Positions 45,408 through 57,463 are shown, numbered from the stretch's first letter. The stretch: DNA of 64,000 nt from Dryococelus australis (GCA_029891345.1 CM057009.1:293838466-293902465), one strand, 5' to 3'. Program-made: numbers and translations. The notes: generated by a model from the letters alone, not told the origin.

Positions 45408-45900
45408 ACCAAGATAGAGAGTTGGAAACAAATGACAAACCAATTTGAGAGACAAGAGAGAGAGAAAGAGAGAAAGGAAAGAAAGAGAGCGAGAAAGGAA
45501 GAGAGGAAAAATGGAAGCACTCAGATAAAACCCCCGGAATGATATAGGCAACATGGAATGATAGAGCATGAAAAACCAATATGGAATTACAGAGTATAAA
45601 AATGACACACTGGCCACAAAAATGGTGGATGCAAGATGGCCGAAAGGGCGGAGTCCCAAATAGCGATGTACTGGCTACCAAAATGGCCGCCGGGAACAGA
45701 GGGGAAGAAAGAGAGATTTCGAGAGGAAAGGGGGAAGTTTTGAGTCAAAACGGAAGTCCAAGATGGCGGTCGTCCTTCAATCCCATTATCTAGTTGCTCC
45801 AGACAATTCCACCTGCTTCGATTATAAGCTACTGCCTTTACCACATATGCTATAGCATACACAGTCATTCTGGCTCCCAGATAACTTGGCAATTTGATGT
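45408..45900. repeat. GA-rich block with clustered GGCGG/GGCCGCC words and tRNA-like tail
   Basis: 45445-45515 is a purine (GAGA/GAAA) tract. 45600-45770 has ACAAAAATGGTGGATGCAAG, CAAAATGGCCGCCGGGAA and CAAGATGGCGGTCG. 45800-45890 read on the minus strand contains TATGTGGTAAAGGCAGTAGC then TTATAATCGAAGCAG, a tRNA-like texture also seen at 51205-51275. The GAGACAAGAGAGA and GAGCATGAAAAA words are shared with the right TIR of the 49804-54050 element, so this may be a diverged relative. Confidence 0.45.
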
Positions 45901-48670
45901 TGTATTGTGAGTGGAATTTTTAATTTACGGCTACTGGAGTTGGCGTTTTATTAGAGTACGACTTTGCATGTTCGTAGTATATTAACTTTCCCAACAATTC
46001 CACAGTCTCATTTGGATGACGCAAGAATAAAGAGATGAGGCCGACGAAAATTCTAAATTTATATATACGGAAGGCTGCAAAATGAGACAAGCATAAACCC
46101 TAATTAGGGCTTTCAAAAGTATTCAGTTTATTGTGAACAGTCCATACTAAAACGCCCCATGCCGTTCACACTGAACGAGTGCAACAAATTTATTTTAAAG
46201 TTATGCCTACTGAGCAGAAACTTTGTCTATATTTGCCATTGCGTTACCGGTCTTTATAACATATAAGAAAAGAATAAAAATATTTTTATTTTCTATTATA
46301 GACACGGGCAAGATTTCCTACCAAAATACATTGTACGAAAGTGATGCTAGCGTGCATTCTCACGGGCCTGTCCACATGCACAGCGACTATATTTAGTGCT
46401 CTGCTGGATTATCAAATATGCTTCATTAGCGACCCGCCCCGGCTTCGTCCGGGTGCGATGTACAAATATGAAGTTGTTGTTTAGGTTTACAGCAAGTATA
46501 TACATCAAATACCTCAGGTAACTAACACGGGATTTAATACGGTGTTGTTCACAAAGTCTTCCTAGGTGAACCCCTATTTTAAATCCAATTTTAAAAGACA
46601 AAAATTGTTACTGTGGGCCATCCTCAAAGAATAAACATATGGTGTCGCGGAATTTTTTGTAGACCGTTTTAAGATCTAACATTCTGTAGTACATTAATTT
46701 GGTGTATCTCTTATAATTTAGTCAGCGTAAGCTATGTAAGCGGCCGATAAACGGCTTTTTCCGACTTCAGTATAAAACGTCGACATTCTCTACTATCCTC
46801 ACATTAACTATGCATTTATTATATATCTAAACCTTCCTCAAGAGAGTCTCTAAATGATGGTGAAAACCGCATTAATATCCATCTCGTAGTTTAGAAGCCT
46901 TAGCCGAATACACAGACACACGCGGCCAGGCGACTTTGTTTTGTACTATGTATAGATTGTGTCAGAATAAGCCATTTTTACAGTATTTCGATAAGCACTA
47001 AATAACAATAAATATTTATTTGGAATTTTTTAAAATTAACATTATACATGTTTCTTTTTTTTACGACTTCACATGTGAAGTGGGCTATTTGTTTTCCTTT
47101 TATAATAGCGTCGTTATACGTTAAAAATAGGAGTTCTGCGATAAGTACAGGCCCGATATTATAAGTAGTAAACTTCTATTAACAACAACCAATCTCCGAA
47201 TAACTGAATTAGATTAACTTTTAACTTTGATTATTGGAGGCGTAGCATGATTGGATAGTTAATCTGAAACATTTAATTGATTTCGTAATAAAAATTATCT
47301 TTATATACACCAATATGTATCTTATACTTACCTGTTATTGTAAAATTAATTTGACTAGTTTATGGAAGCTGGCTTCTTGATGAAAGCTGGTTTCTTGATA
47401 GAAGCAACAAATAATGCGTATGCAACATTACTACCAACAAATGTCTGATTTGTTCTATCAAGCAAGCATGCATGAATGAAATAGTAATTCGAAGTCATGC
47501 AGTATTATAAGCCAAACAATGATTGTGGAATTTACAGAATATATGCGGCAATAGGTTCATTCATTGCATTCTCATTAGCCATCATTAAGCAAGTACTGGC
47601 AAAGTGCCAACGAGTATTTGAAATTACTTCGATTTATTTTGTAATAACAAGGGGGATATTGTTTCCTTATTAGCCCGAATGTTACTTAAAATTAATCTAA
47701 TTGGAAATCAATGTCAGACTTTGTAAAAATATTTGAAACCAAAATTTACTCTAATACTTATATCAGTTCATTTATATTTCGTTTATACTCTCTTAAATAC
47801 ATTAAAAATCATTCTTTAGCTATCGCCGAGTACGGAATACCCCATATACCGCACACACTGTCTATTTAACACGAAGAAATCCGGAAACAATTTTCACAAG
47901 CAATATCGCTAATGAGTTGTTTGAGAACAAGGGCAGCAATTTATATTTCGTGCTGTTTCTTATGGCCTGATCCATTACTATCAGGTACCGATTTTATGGA
48001 TTTCTTGTTCGTTTTGCTAAACAAAAAAAATTGCAGAATATGCATTTTGGATCTATTTCCCCTATGCTTTCTTATGAAAGTATATGAAAATAGTTTCCTT
48101 AATGTCTGTTGAGCGTTGTCCCCATTGGGATGTATAGTATTTGCTATAACTAAGTTTCTTCGAAAAATTTCAATTGAAAATGACCGATATCACAAAAATT
48201 ATCGATGGAAAGATGTCTTGTAAGAAATGTTTTTTTTCTATTAAAGTTACATATAAGATTCAACGTTTGTTGATCAAATAATGTTTTAATGGCTATCCTT
48301 CTGCAATTCTTGAGCATTTAGATAGGAGCAGTGATAGACACAAACAAATACATAAAACATCTTAAATGCCAAAATTAATCACTAATTTCAATCCAGTAAA
48401 AGCCTCTCAACGAGAAAATGTACCAGATATACAACATAAAAGCATAAAACCAGGAAGCTGTTCGTTCTGGAAAATCAATATGGCAAAAAGTAGACTTTTT
48501 TTAAAAATAAAAAACAACTGACCAGAATCTGTATTCTTCATAAGTCGTTACTGTTGTTTGATGGTTCCAAGACTGTCAAGGTAACAGGTAAATGTAATGG
48601 CATGCAAACAAAACATTTTCAATTCCTTTTACAGGAGCTCATTAAAGAAATAACCCTTAATGGTACTCAC
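45900..48670. other. Intronic DNA without genes
   Basis: 46010-46140 shares words with 56105-56245 (ACAGTCTCA, GGCGCAAGAATAAAG and AAGGCCTTT variants). Near 46424-46460 the phrase GACCCGCCCCGGCTTCGTCC occurs, with a CCCGG/CCGGG stem; related phrases are common at interspersed-repeat ends in invertebrates. At 47365-47402 a 20-bp unit (AGCTGGCTTCTTGATGAA and AGCTGGTTTCTTGATAGA) is doubled. Nothing coding is recognised. Confidence 0.4.
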
Positions 48671-48736
48671 CAAAGTAGTTCAAATGGTCGAGTTTTCCAG
48701 AGGCAGCTGTAGCATTCATGAACACGTTATCAGAAC
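48671..48736 (-). CDS. 66-nt exon of the membrane-protein gene (second exon found)
   Basis: Between a strong acceptor (CTATCTTTCTCAG) and a donor (GTGAGTACC), 66 nt encode GSDNVFMNATAASGKLDHLN then YF when joined in phase to the exons at 56578-56689 and 16831-17028. It enters and leaves in phase 1, so it is a symmetric cassette that could be skipped without a frameshift. The NAT sequon fits an extracellular loop between the first and second membrane helices. The introns on either side are 7.8 kb and 31.6 kb. Confidence 0.8.
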
Positions 48737-48739
48737 CTG

Positions 48740-49800
48740 AGAAAGATAGCAGTTTATGAGCGTGATTCTAATGAAAATTCGGTGAAGAGAATAATTTACA
48801 ATCTAATGCTTAGATTAAATTTTATACTCATTCTCATTAAACAGCACAGATCGTGGAGTTCTCTACAACATCACGAAAAACAAAATACACATGCAGGGCA
48901 GCAGTGGTCAGGGAATAACGCCCGTGCACGAAAAACCGATTAGCTACAGAGAAAATAGATTCTGTACATGTTATAAATTCTGCCCTGCTAGGAGGGTACG
49001 AGTCTATACCAATTCCTTGACGAAAACTTCCATTTTTTCCTTACAGACCACGTTCAGAAGAGATTAAATATCGTCAATTAATACGATATAATACATTTTA
49101 AGGGATTTTTTGTAAGATACTCATTGAACTCAAAATTGAAAAAAAAATGATTAACTATGTGCAAATTTGAATCGTCAGTTATACTAAATGTGGCATAATT
49201 AAACAGAAACATTCTAGCTTGGTTTACCTGTAGTGTAGTTTAACGTAAATAGCTCTTGGATTAACACATTTAAAATATATATATTGGGCTTATGTAAACT
49301 ACCGCTTTCGTGCCGGAAAAGAGTTCATATCTAATGAACGGATTTTCTTGCTATTTTGGTGCAAATGACAGCTTAACAATAGGGTTTAACGTAATTTTTT
49401 TTCTGGGAAAACGCAAATTATGCATAGCACTTTCTAGAAATTCCTGGTGGAAAAAAAACTTAATACAACCATATAGCAACACCTAGTGTACATTTACATA
49501 CATTTTTACTACCGAGACTCCCACTCTCTGTGTATTTTCAAATCATTGCATCTATAAAAAATATTTGGCTATACTGTGCAAAGAGTAAATATATTATGTT
49601 TCTTAAATACGTGCTAAAACACCACATGAGTATTCCTCACGGAAAATTAAGGCGAAAACTTATCTATGACGTACCGTCTAAATTGCATCCCAAGGGCAGT
49701 ACACCCTGTGAAGTAGGAGCAATAAGACCAGGTAATTCCACTTTCTACAAAAAGTATGTACAGTCTAACCGTAAGACACGAACACGATTACAATGACAAC
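48740..49800. other. Intronic DNA, no recognised genes
   Basis: An 88-codon plus-strand frame at 49530-49796 (ending with a Lys/Arg-rich tail) overlaps the left boundary of the TIR element and is unrecognised. No other structure noticed. Confidence 0.4.
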
Positions 49801-49803
49801 TTT

Positions 49804-50868
49804 AGTAGTAGGCATATAACGAGACGGAAACAAGACGGGATCCGGGAGTGGATCGGTGGTTCTGAACTTGACCTAAAATTTCCCATTTTTCCAAAATCGC
49901 TCATTTTCACACAAAATCGTACGTTTTGGCCCAAAAATGCCAAATTTCCCGTTTTTCCCTATAAATTTTCCAATTTTCCCTCAAAAAGCACAGAGCCCCT
50001 AGCAAGCCCCATTTCTGCAAAAACGAGCCAATTCATGTGTTTTGGGGGGCTCACTTCATACTTCTAGATGAAACAATAAAGAATCGATAAAAATAAAATT
50101 GTTTTAATAAATAACTTTTTAAATTTAATATATTTTTATAATAAAAAAATTTAAAGACTAAAGTAATAAGTGTTGTATATCACCGGACTCGTCTTTTCAA
50201 GGTGCATACGGCTGTGACGTCAAACCACCTTACTGCCTTGTTTTTTCATGCTCTTGAATTACGTGCTATATCTCTCTCTGTCTCTCTTCCTTCTCTCATT
50301 TCATCTCTTTCTCTCCGTCTCTCTTGCCTCTATTTCTTTCTCTATTTAATTTCTCTCTTGTCTTATATCAGTCCATAAGTTTTCTCGGAATGCTCCCATT
50401 TTTTGTTGTTTCGTTTCTCCCTTATCTCTCACATTCGCTTTCTCTCATGTCTCTGATTCGTTCGGCCAATTACTCACACTTGTTTGATTAGTCACATTTG
50501 CTCCACTGATAACTTATACATGTTCGACTCCGCCATCTACATAGTTCCTTCATCGCCTGCTAGAGCGTGCAAATCACCAGTTTGTATATTTACTTACGAA
50601 TCTAAAGATGCAATTTACATGAGAAGGTATATAAAAAATTATTGTAAAGCACATTCCAGGTAGGACTTTGTAATACATATTCTATTTTCAATACTTTATT
50701 TTTTTGAAAAACGATATTTTGTCTTAATATTGTACTTTATTGAAATTGTTTAAACAGTTTTACGAAAATTAAGTCGCATAGCCTTGTAACCACACGTGCA
50801 CGCACGCACCGACAGGCCTGCGAGTCAGAGGTGTCTGCTCTGACATGCGTGAGCAGTGACATCATCAA
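49804..50868 (+). repeat. Left terminal inverted repeat
   Basis: Inverted partner of 53139-54050. Contains the C/T-rich tract at 50270-50465 and ends at the GACATCATCAA words, where three tandem copies of a 22-25 bp unit begin. Confidence 0.8.
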
Positions 50869-50915
50869 CATGTGCAAGCAGTGACATCAACATGTGCAAG
50901 CAGTGGCATCATCAA
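50844..50915 (+). repeat. Three tandem copies of a 22-25 bp unit
   Basis: CATGCGTGAGCAGTGACATC, CATGTGCAAGCAGTGACATC and CATGTGCAAGCAGTGGCATC occur in a row at the inner edge of the left TIR; the right TIR has only one. Confidence 0.85.
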
Positions 50916-51199
50916 CAGGTGTTGCACGGGGGAAGGGACAAGTGCTTGCGAACTTAAGCGATCACTCACGCTGCCGTGTGGCCCTGCCAACATGAAATCT
51001 AGGAATCGAAGCATTAATAAAAAAGTAGAATTATTTATATTTATTTAATTTATTATTTGAGTAATGCCGAAAAAGTATTCTTTGAAAATGTATCGGAAAT
51101 GATTTTGGAATGCAAGTTTAGTTCATAGAGCTTAAACTTCGTAAATTTCACACTTTCCCACGACATCTAGTAACATTTAAAAAAGAAGAAATTTTCATG

Positions 51200-51280
51200 C
51201 TTGGACATGATTAGAGCTGGCGACTTTTGGATTATAAGTCCAGCATGCTAACCACAGGTATACCACAAGCTCACATCGAG
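51200..51280 (-). repeat. tRNA-like relic
   Basis: The minus strand reads GAGCTTGTGGTATACCTGTG, GTTAGCATGCTGGACTTATA, ATCC and GTCGCCAGCTCTAATC, the order of D-arm, anticodon arm and part of a T-arm of a tRNA with a TTATAAT anticodon loop. Stems are imperfect, so it is a tRNA pseudogene or SINE head carried in the element interior. Confidence 0.45.
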
Positions 51281-51833
51281 ACAAGTGCTTAAATATTGTA
51301 TTTACTTTCTTTTGTTACTTTCTGAATCGTATATGACTTTGCTAGCACTGATTTTCCTATATATTTATTAAAAAATAATTACGTCCCAAGTCAGGTTGTA
51401 AGCCAATAGGCAAATGTAATTTCCGAAGTCTTAGGAGGCTGCCATGCTCGCGAAATTTTTAGTTTGCAAGCAACATTTCTAACCAAGCAAATTTATTTGT
51501 TCAATGCCTTTTAAAGCATAGTGGCTATCTTAAAAAAAATATTTTGCTTTTTTTTTAACGAGATCTGTTTATAACAGAATGGTTACAAAACAAAATTAAA
51601 ACATGAAGATAAAAAATTGTACCGCTTTTTAAATTTATCTAATTGTTTTCAGTTGTACTGAAATTTAATGTAGAGTACAACAAAATAGTTCTCGCAGTTT
51701 CATTTCAGGACTTCTCTCACCAAGTCTAAATATTATACAAAGTTCATTATTTATTATCTGGACTATTTTTTGTAGGCATAACTATCCTACTTGACTTCGA
51801 TTCAATAAATATATATGTGATTAAACCAAGCAG

Positions 51834-51835
<2 letters not shown>

Positions 51836-51910
<75 letters not shown>
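51836..51910. repeat. Interrupted (TA)n microsatellite
   Basis: A TA run broken once at about 51876, inside the TIR element. Confidence 0.95.
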
Positions 51911-51912
<2 letters not shown>

Positions 51913-52365
51913 CAGGGTACAACATTAGCGAGAAATTAAAGCTTTTTTTATTTATAACATATATATTTACATACTTCAAACTACAATCAGAAACATATAT
52001 TTTCCCCGCCATTCACACAGTATCTGTACACCAGCATGTTCACTTTTCGCATAATTAATATAATCTTCATATACACAGCTCAAGACAGTCCATTCTAGCA
52101 GAACCTATGGCCATATATTCTTCTCGACAAAGTTTTACGACTGCTAGTGTCAAAAAGCTCCATAAAATGAACTCGCCAGCTTATACACTCTCAAGCAGGC
52201 ACTTTAACAGTCAGTGTCCCACCCACTGTAACTCATGCATGCCATCTGCTCTACCAAACATCACCAAACCTATATTGGCCAGCAATACGTTTATCTTTTC
52301 CTATTTAACATTTTAAGTGTGTATGTATATATATATATTTATATAATTTATATAATATATATATA

Positions 52366-53416
52366 ATTTAAAGATGTAATTTTCCATACATGAGAAGGTA
52401 TATAAAAAGATTATTGTAAAGCACATTCCAGGAAGGCCTTTGTAAAACATATTCGATTTTCAATACTTAATTTTTTTTTAAAACGATATTTTGCCTTAGT
52501 ATTTTATTTTATTGATTTCGTTTTCACTGTTTTACGAAAATTAAGTTACCTAGCCTTGCAACCACACATGCACGCACGCAATGACAGGCATGCAAGCCAG
52601 CACACCTGCCTTGGCATGTGCGAGCAGTGACATCATCATCAATGGATGGTTGGTGGTCAGAATTTATTTTACTGGTGTCGACCAGTAGAGCAGGAAGGAC
52701 GAGTAGTAAGTAAATTTTTTGGGTAGGTCAGTGTATGTAACAAAGCTCCGTCATGTAAATAGAATACTTAAATTACGTAAGTTTCAATCTGAATAATTGA
52801 TTTAAAAAATTATGAAAAATAATTATAGGATAGTAATAAAATCATATATATATGATTTTACTACTATTATATTTATATATGATATATCATATATATATGA
52901 TTTTATTACTATCCTATAATAAAATCATATATATATGATTTTATTACTATCCTATAATTATTTTTCATAATTTTTTAAATCAATTATTCAGATTGAAACT
53001 TACGTAATTTAAGTATTCTATTTACATGACGGAGCTTTGTTACATGCACTGACCTACCCAAAAAATTTACTTACTACTCATCCTTCCTGCTCTACTGGTC
53101 GACACCAGTCAAATAAATTCTGACTACCAACCATCCATTGATGATGATGTCACTGCTTGCACATGCCAAGGCAGGTGTGCTGGTTTGCATGCCTGTCATT
53201 GCGTGCGTGCATGTGTGGTTGCAAGGCTAGGTAACTTAATTTTCGTAAAACAGTGAAAACGAAATCAATAAAATAAAATATTAAGGCAAAATATCGTTTA
53301 AAAAAAATAATTAAGTATTGAAAATTGAATATGTTTTACAGAGGCCTTCCTGGAATGTGCTTTACAATAATCTTTTTATATACCTTCTCATGTATGGAAA
53401 ATTACATCTTTAAATT
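52366..53416. repeat. Near-perfect 1-kb palindrome
   Basis: Left arm about 52366-52855 and right arm about 52913-53416 are inverted copies with very few mismatches. For example CCTTGGCATGTGCGAGCAGT against its complement differs by one base, and the GGTAGGTCAGTG, ACAAAGCTCCGTCATG and CTTACGTAATTT complements match. The centre is AT-only with several copies of AAAATCATATATATATGATT. The outer 230-270 bp of each arm is also the inner part of the element's TIRs, so a third diverged copy lies at about 50590-50868. Confidence 0.95.
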
Positions 53417-54050
53417 CGTAAATAAATATACAACTGACGATTCGCACACTCTAGCAGGCGATGAAGGAACTATGTAGATGGCGGAGTAGAACATGTATAC
53501 GTTATAAGTGGAACAAATGTGACTAATCGAACAAGTGTGAGTAATTGGCAGAACGAATTAGAGACATGAGAGAAAGCTAATGTGAGAGACAAAGAGAGAA
53601 ACGAAAAAAAAAAAGGGAGGATTCCGAGAAAACTTATGGACTGATAGAAAGACAAGAGAGAAACTAAATAGAGAAAGAAAGAGAGATAAGAGACAAGGAG
53701 AGAAAGAGATGGAATGAGAGAAAGAAAGAGAGACAAGCTAGAAAGATAGGGAGAGATACCACGCAATGCAAGAGCATGAAAAAACAAGGCAGTATGGTGG
53801 TATAACATCACAATCGTATGCGCCTTGAAAATACGATTCCGGTCAGGGACTCAGTGCTTTTTGAGAGAAACGGAAAATTCGTAGGGGGAAAAAAGCGAAA
53901 TTTGAAGGAATTTTTGGGCTAAAATTTACGATTTTTTTTTGCGAAATAGGGCCATTTTTGGAAAAGAACGGGAAATTTTTAGGTTTAGCTCAGATCCACC
54001 GATCCACACCCGGATCCCATCTGTTTCCGTTTCGCCATATGCCTACTACT
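53139..54050 (-). repeat. Right terminal inverted repeat
   Basis: Inverted partner of 49804-50868, lacking the 165-bp insertion. Its GA-rich tract is at 53570-53755, and it ends TTTCGCCATATGCCTACTACT. Confidence 0.8.
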
Positions 54051-54059
54051 AACGTTCTA

Positions 54060-56570
54060 TCATCCGCATGATTTTAAACACCATAAAAAGCTTTATTTGT
54101 GGCAAAATACGGGTTGCAACACTTATTTTGCAATAAAATGGTGTGTTATCAGTGCTTCATTACATTTTATGTCGCATATTATGATGTAACGTTAAAATAA
54201 GGCAAAAATGCCCGAATCACCATTGCCCTAATTCCAACCGTTTCCAAAGAATAAATGCATATAGTAAACAACCACGAAATACCATAGCCGGGTATGCAGA
54301 AAACACGCAGTTGACCTGAGATGATAGAAAGACGCGTGGCATACCATGCTAACATAAGATCACGCTATACCATGTCGGTGGGTTAATAAATGAATTAATC
54401 GTCTGAGGTGAACGTGAATGGTATCCAGGTTTCGTCAGCTAACCAGTTTCACCTGGACACCATTTACGCTCACTTTAGACGGTAAGTCGTATATATGTTC
54501 TCGCGTTATTTTTTTGCGAGGGATACGCATGCAGAGTTTGTACATGTATTCAAGAAACAGCCTGAATGTTCACAGTTATGAAATATTTCAGTCGCACTGG
54601 AATACAAACACGAAGACATGTGCCGAGCTTAATATGGTTTTTTTTTTTACTTTTTTGGGGCTGGATAAGAACACTGACTTAAAAATATAGGGTATTTTGG
54701 AGGTGGGTGAATGGGGACAAAATCACATTCGGAAACGGATAGCCACGAAGAATACTTTGTGTGTGGGGTAGGATGACAGATACGTGGGAACTGCACACGA
54801 ACTTATAACCATAACTTCTATGCGGATGGATTAATGGGTGTTTTTGATGAAGGATGCAATCCTCAAGCTACTCCCGGGGGTTCACCTCATGGCAAAATTT
54901 GTGATTTCAGTTAAGTTAGGTTGTAGTTGCAAATACAAAGACACAACTACAACACATGCTTCTGTTGATATTACTATAAACGTTAACAATATTCGGATAG
55001 AGCCAGCAATCCCTCTAATCACTTTTCCTATGCTAACAGTCAAATAGGGTTATGGGTGCAGAATCGTTGTCATTACAATATATTTTATTTTGTGTGTATG
55101 GTATTTTAAAACATTTTCAGGCATGCTGTCAATCTGTCTTTGTTTCTTGATATCTGTGGTCGAAACGTATTTGTGGCGAATGAAGAGGAAGGGAATACAA
55201 AGACACAACAACAACACATGCTTCTGTTGATATTACTATAAACGTTAACAATATTCGGATAGAGCCAGCAATCCCTCTAATCACTTTTCCTATGCTAACA
55301 GTCAAATAGGGTTATGGGTGCAGAATCGTTGTTATTACAATATATTTTATTTTGTGTGTATGGTATTTTAAAACTTTTTCAGGCGTGCTGTCAATCTGTC
55401 TTTGTTTCTTGATATCTGTGGTCGAAACGTATTTGTGGCGAATGAAGAGGAAGGGAGGGGGGCGATTGAATGCTTCGTATATGTATCGCAGTATACACAT
55501 GCGTGAACTATAAAGCCGATGTTCGAATTTCCTACCTACCGTTCGGAATTTAGTAATTATTACAATACGTGATACTGCAATGTGATAATATTATTTCGGT
55601 TATGTTTTTCCATACATGTGTAGTATTGCTCAGCTTGCGGCTATGGGCTTGGCAATGGCATGCCACTAGGATATCTGAACGCCTCAAATGGTTTAGTGAT
55701 AATACCTTATAACCATTCGAAATACATGCAAAAGGTAAGTATTTACAACACGAAAAAGAAGTATAAATCAGCTTCCTGGGGAAAAAAAAAAAAAAAAAAA
55801 AAAAAACGGTTCGCACTCTAAAGCTGAGTCAGTGATTTTAACCAGTGACATAATAATTTTATGTGATTCACAGTTAATTAGGCACTTACGAAATCAACAT
55901 TTAAAAAAAATCGCGGTCCGTAACTGTGCACATTGCACCGTTAACTTTAACCGTAATTATACCAGTAAAAGCGGCAGCAAGCTATTCTATGACTGAACAT
56001 CGTATTAAAAATGTGGCATTTAAATAATTTATGTTTACTATTTCTTAATTTTTTTATATGCACACAGGAGTAGAAAATAGCGTGCCTGTAATACATGTAC
56101 GTTAACAGTCTCACAGTTACACTTGAATGGCGCAAGAATAAAGTGATCATGGTTATGTTAATTCGACATATGGCGGAAATATACAAAATTGGTATATATA
56201 ATAAGATCCAGAGAAGGCCTTTCGAAAGTGCTTAAATACCCTATACTATACTGAAACTCCAGCAGATAATCTGAAACTTAGAGCGAAACAGGTTCACGTG
56301 CTCGGAATTGGTAGTGATCACCAAAATAATCTGCCGAACAGAAGTGATACCAGAGGAACAGTTTCTCGCTGGTTTAACTAAAAGCGTGAGTCTATTTGTA
56401 CCAAGAGGCATACCGTGAGGGTGGATAACTCGGACTACGCTTACAAATACACTGATTGTAAATAAAAATAGGCAGGTGGTACACTGTTGCTGATATCGCG
56501 TTTCCCGATACATTCGACTTTCTGCACAACCACTACACCACTGTAGTGAAGTTAAGCGGAGAAGAATACA
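54060..56570. other. Intronic DNA with a recent duplication, otherwise unassigned
   Basis: Apart from the 262-bp tandem duplication and an A-run of 25 at 55782-55806, nothing is recognised. 56105-56245 shares words with 46010-46140. Short frames at 54418-54690 and 55947-56186 show no family. Confidence 0.4.
54932..55456 (+). repeat. 262-bp tandem duplication, near identical
   Basis: Copy 1 is 54932-55193 and copy 2 is 55194-55456. Both begin AATACAAAGACACAAC and end CGAATGAAGAGGAAGGGA. I see only about five single-base differences (for example CAACTACAACA against CAACAACAACA, TTGTCATT against TTGTTATT), which implies a recent event. Confidence 0.97.
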
Positions 56571-56577
56571 CACGTAC

Positions 56578-56689
56578 CTGTAGTTCCAGTTCCGTAGTTC
56601 AGTCTGGCACCACAAAGGACTCCCAGGTAGACCTCCAGCATCAGTCCAATGAGGAAGAAGAAGGACCATGAGCATAAGGTCTTACGACC
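56578..56689 (-). CDS. Exon of the membrane-protein gene (first exon found)
   Basis: A 112-nt exon between a good acceptor (TTTCGTTTATTTCAG) and a donor (GTACGTG), starting in phase 0 and ending in phase 1. It encodes GRKTLCSWSFFFLIGLMLEV then YLGVLCGARLNYGTGTT. The core is one membrane helix preceded by a basic GRK, so this end is probably cytosolic. It joins in frame to 48671-48736. Because it starts in phase 0 without an ATG, a short upstream exon with the start codon must exist further along the minus strand; I could not pick it out between 56.7 kb and the end of the window. Three consecutive exons with matching phases and strong splice sites make chance unlikely. Confidence 0.85.
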
Positions 56690-57376
56690 CTGAAATAAAC
56701 GAAAATGGTCATATCAAAGTAACAAACATCGTTTACAGGACAATAGCTAATGTAAAAAAAAGTAAGATGATATTAAAATATTGTTAAGAAGCCAAAGATC
56801 TCATTAGTGGTATAATTTGTGAATTTCAACATTTAAACTCCTTGCGGAAATATTCTGCGAATGTAGAGCAGTGTGGTCGGAGGTCACGAAACGTGTAAGG
56901 TTTTTCGTCGTGGCTCAGTTACCGCCTGAACTTCATTCCACCTTCTTTCCGTCCTAAGCTCGTTTTTCTCAGGCTTTTGTAGCACTGTGTAATGGGCAAG
57001 GGGGGGGGGGGAGAATGGGATTACAAGGAGGAAACCTACAAGCTATTGGCCACTTCCGTAAAATTTGGCAAATGCTAAATAAAGACCGAATTGTATGACA
57101 CACACATGCAAACACACACATATACACGCACACTACACACACCAACACACACACACATATATATATAATAAGTGGTTCATGGTAAAGTGAGCACTTTTTG
57201 ACGGCCAAGTTACTTTTTCTTTTCAGCCATTTTTTTTATCCTTTAGCTACCTTTTTAAATAATTTTTGCCATGCAAATGATAAACACAGTATCGCTTTCA
57301 AAAGAGCCAATAAATTTTTTATTGGCTATTGTCCTAAATGAGAGCGCTTTCAATTTGCTCACTTTACAATGAACAG

Positions 57377-57378
<2 letters not shown>

Positions 57379-57462
<84 letters not shown>
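57379..57462. repeat. (TA)42 microsatellite
   Basis: Uninterrupted TA dinucleotides. Confidence 0.98.

Positions 57463-57463
<1 letters not shown>

Larger units (their letters stand above)
49804..54050. mobile_element. 4.25-kb non-coding DNA element with about 1-kb terminal inverted repeats
   Basis: The left end (from AGTAGTAGGCATATAACG at 49804) and the right end (complement of CATATGCCTACTACT ending at 54050) are inverted copies: left about 49804-50868, right about 53139-54050. Shared blocks include GGGATCCGGG.GTGGATCGGTGG, an AAATTTCCC-rich tract, a CT-rich (left) or GA-rich (right) tract of about 200 bp, CGCCTGCTAGAG, and TGAGAAGGTATATAAAAA. Flanking hexamers AACTTT and AACGTT (5 of 6 match) could be a worn target duplication. 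The left TIR has an extra 165 bp at about 50005-50175. The interior has no coding sequence, so it is non-autonomous. Terminal AG and a 6-bp duplication are features known of Polintons. Confidence 0.8.

Noticed and set aside
51200-51280. Functional tRNA gene
   Set aside because: The stems are mismatched and no complete cloverleaf can be drawn; it is kept only as a relic.
53470-53811. Leu/Ser-rich minus-strand frame that looks like a membrane protein
   Set aside because: It is the translation of the GA-rich tract of the right TIR; the same happens at 45403-45681.
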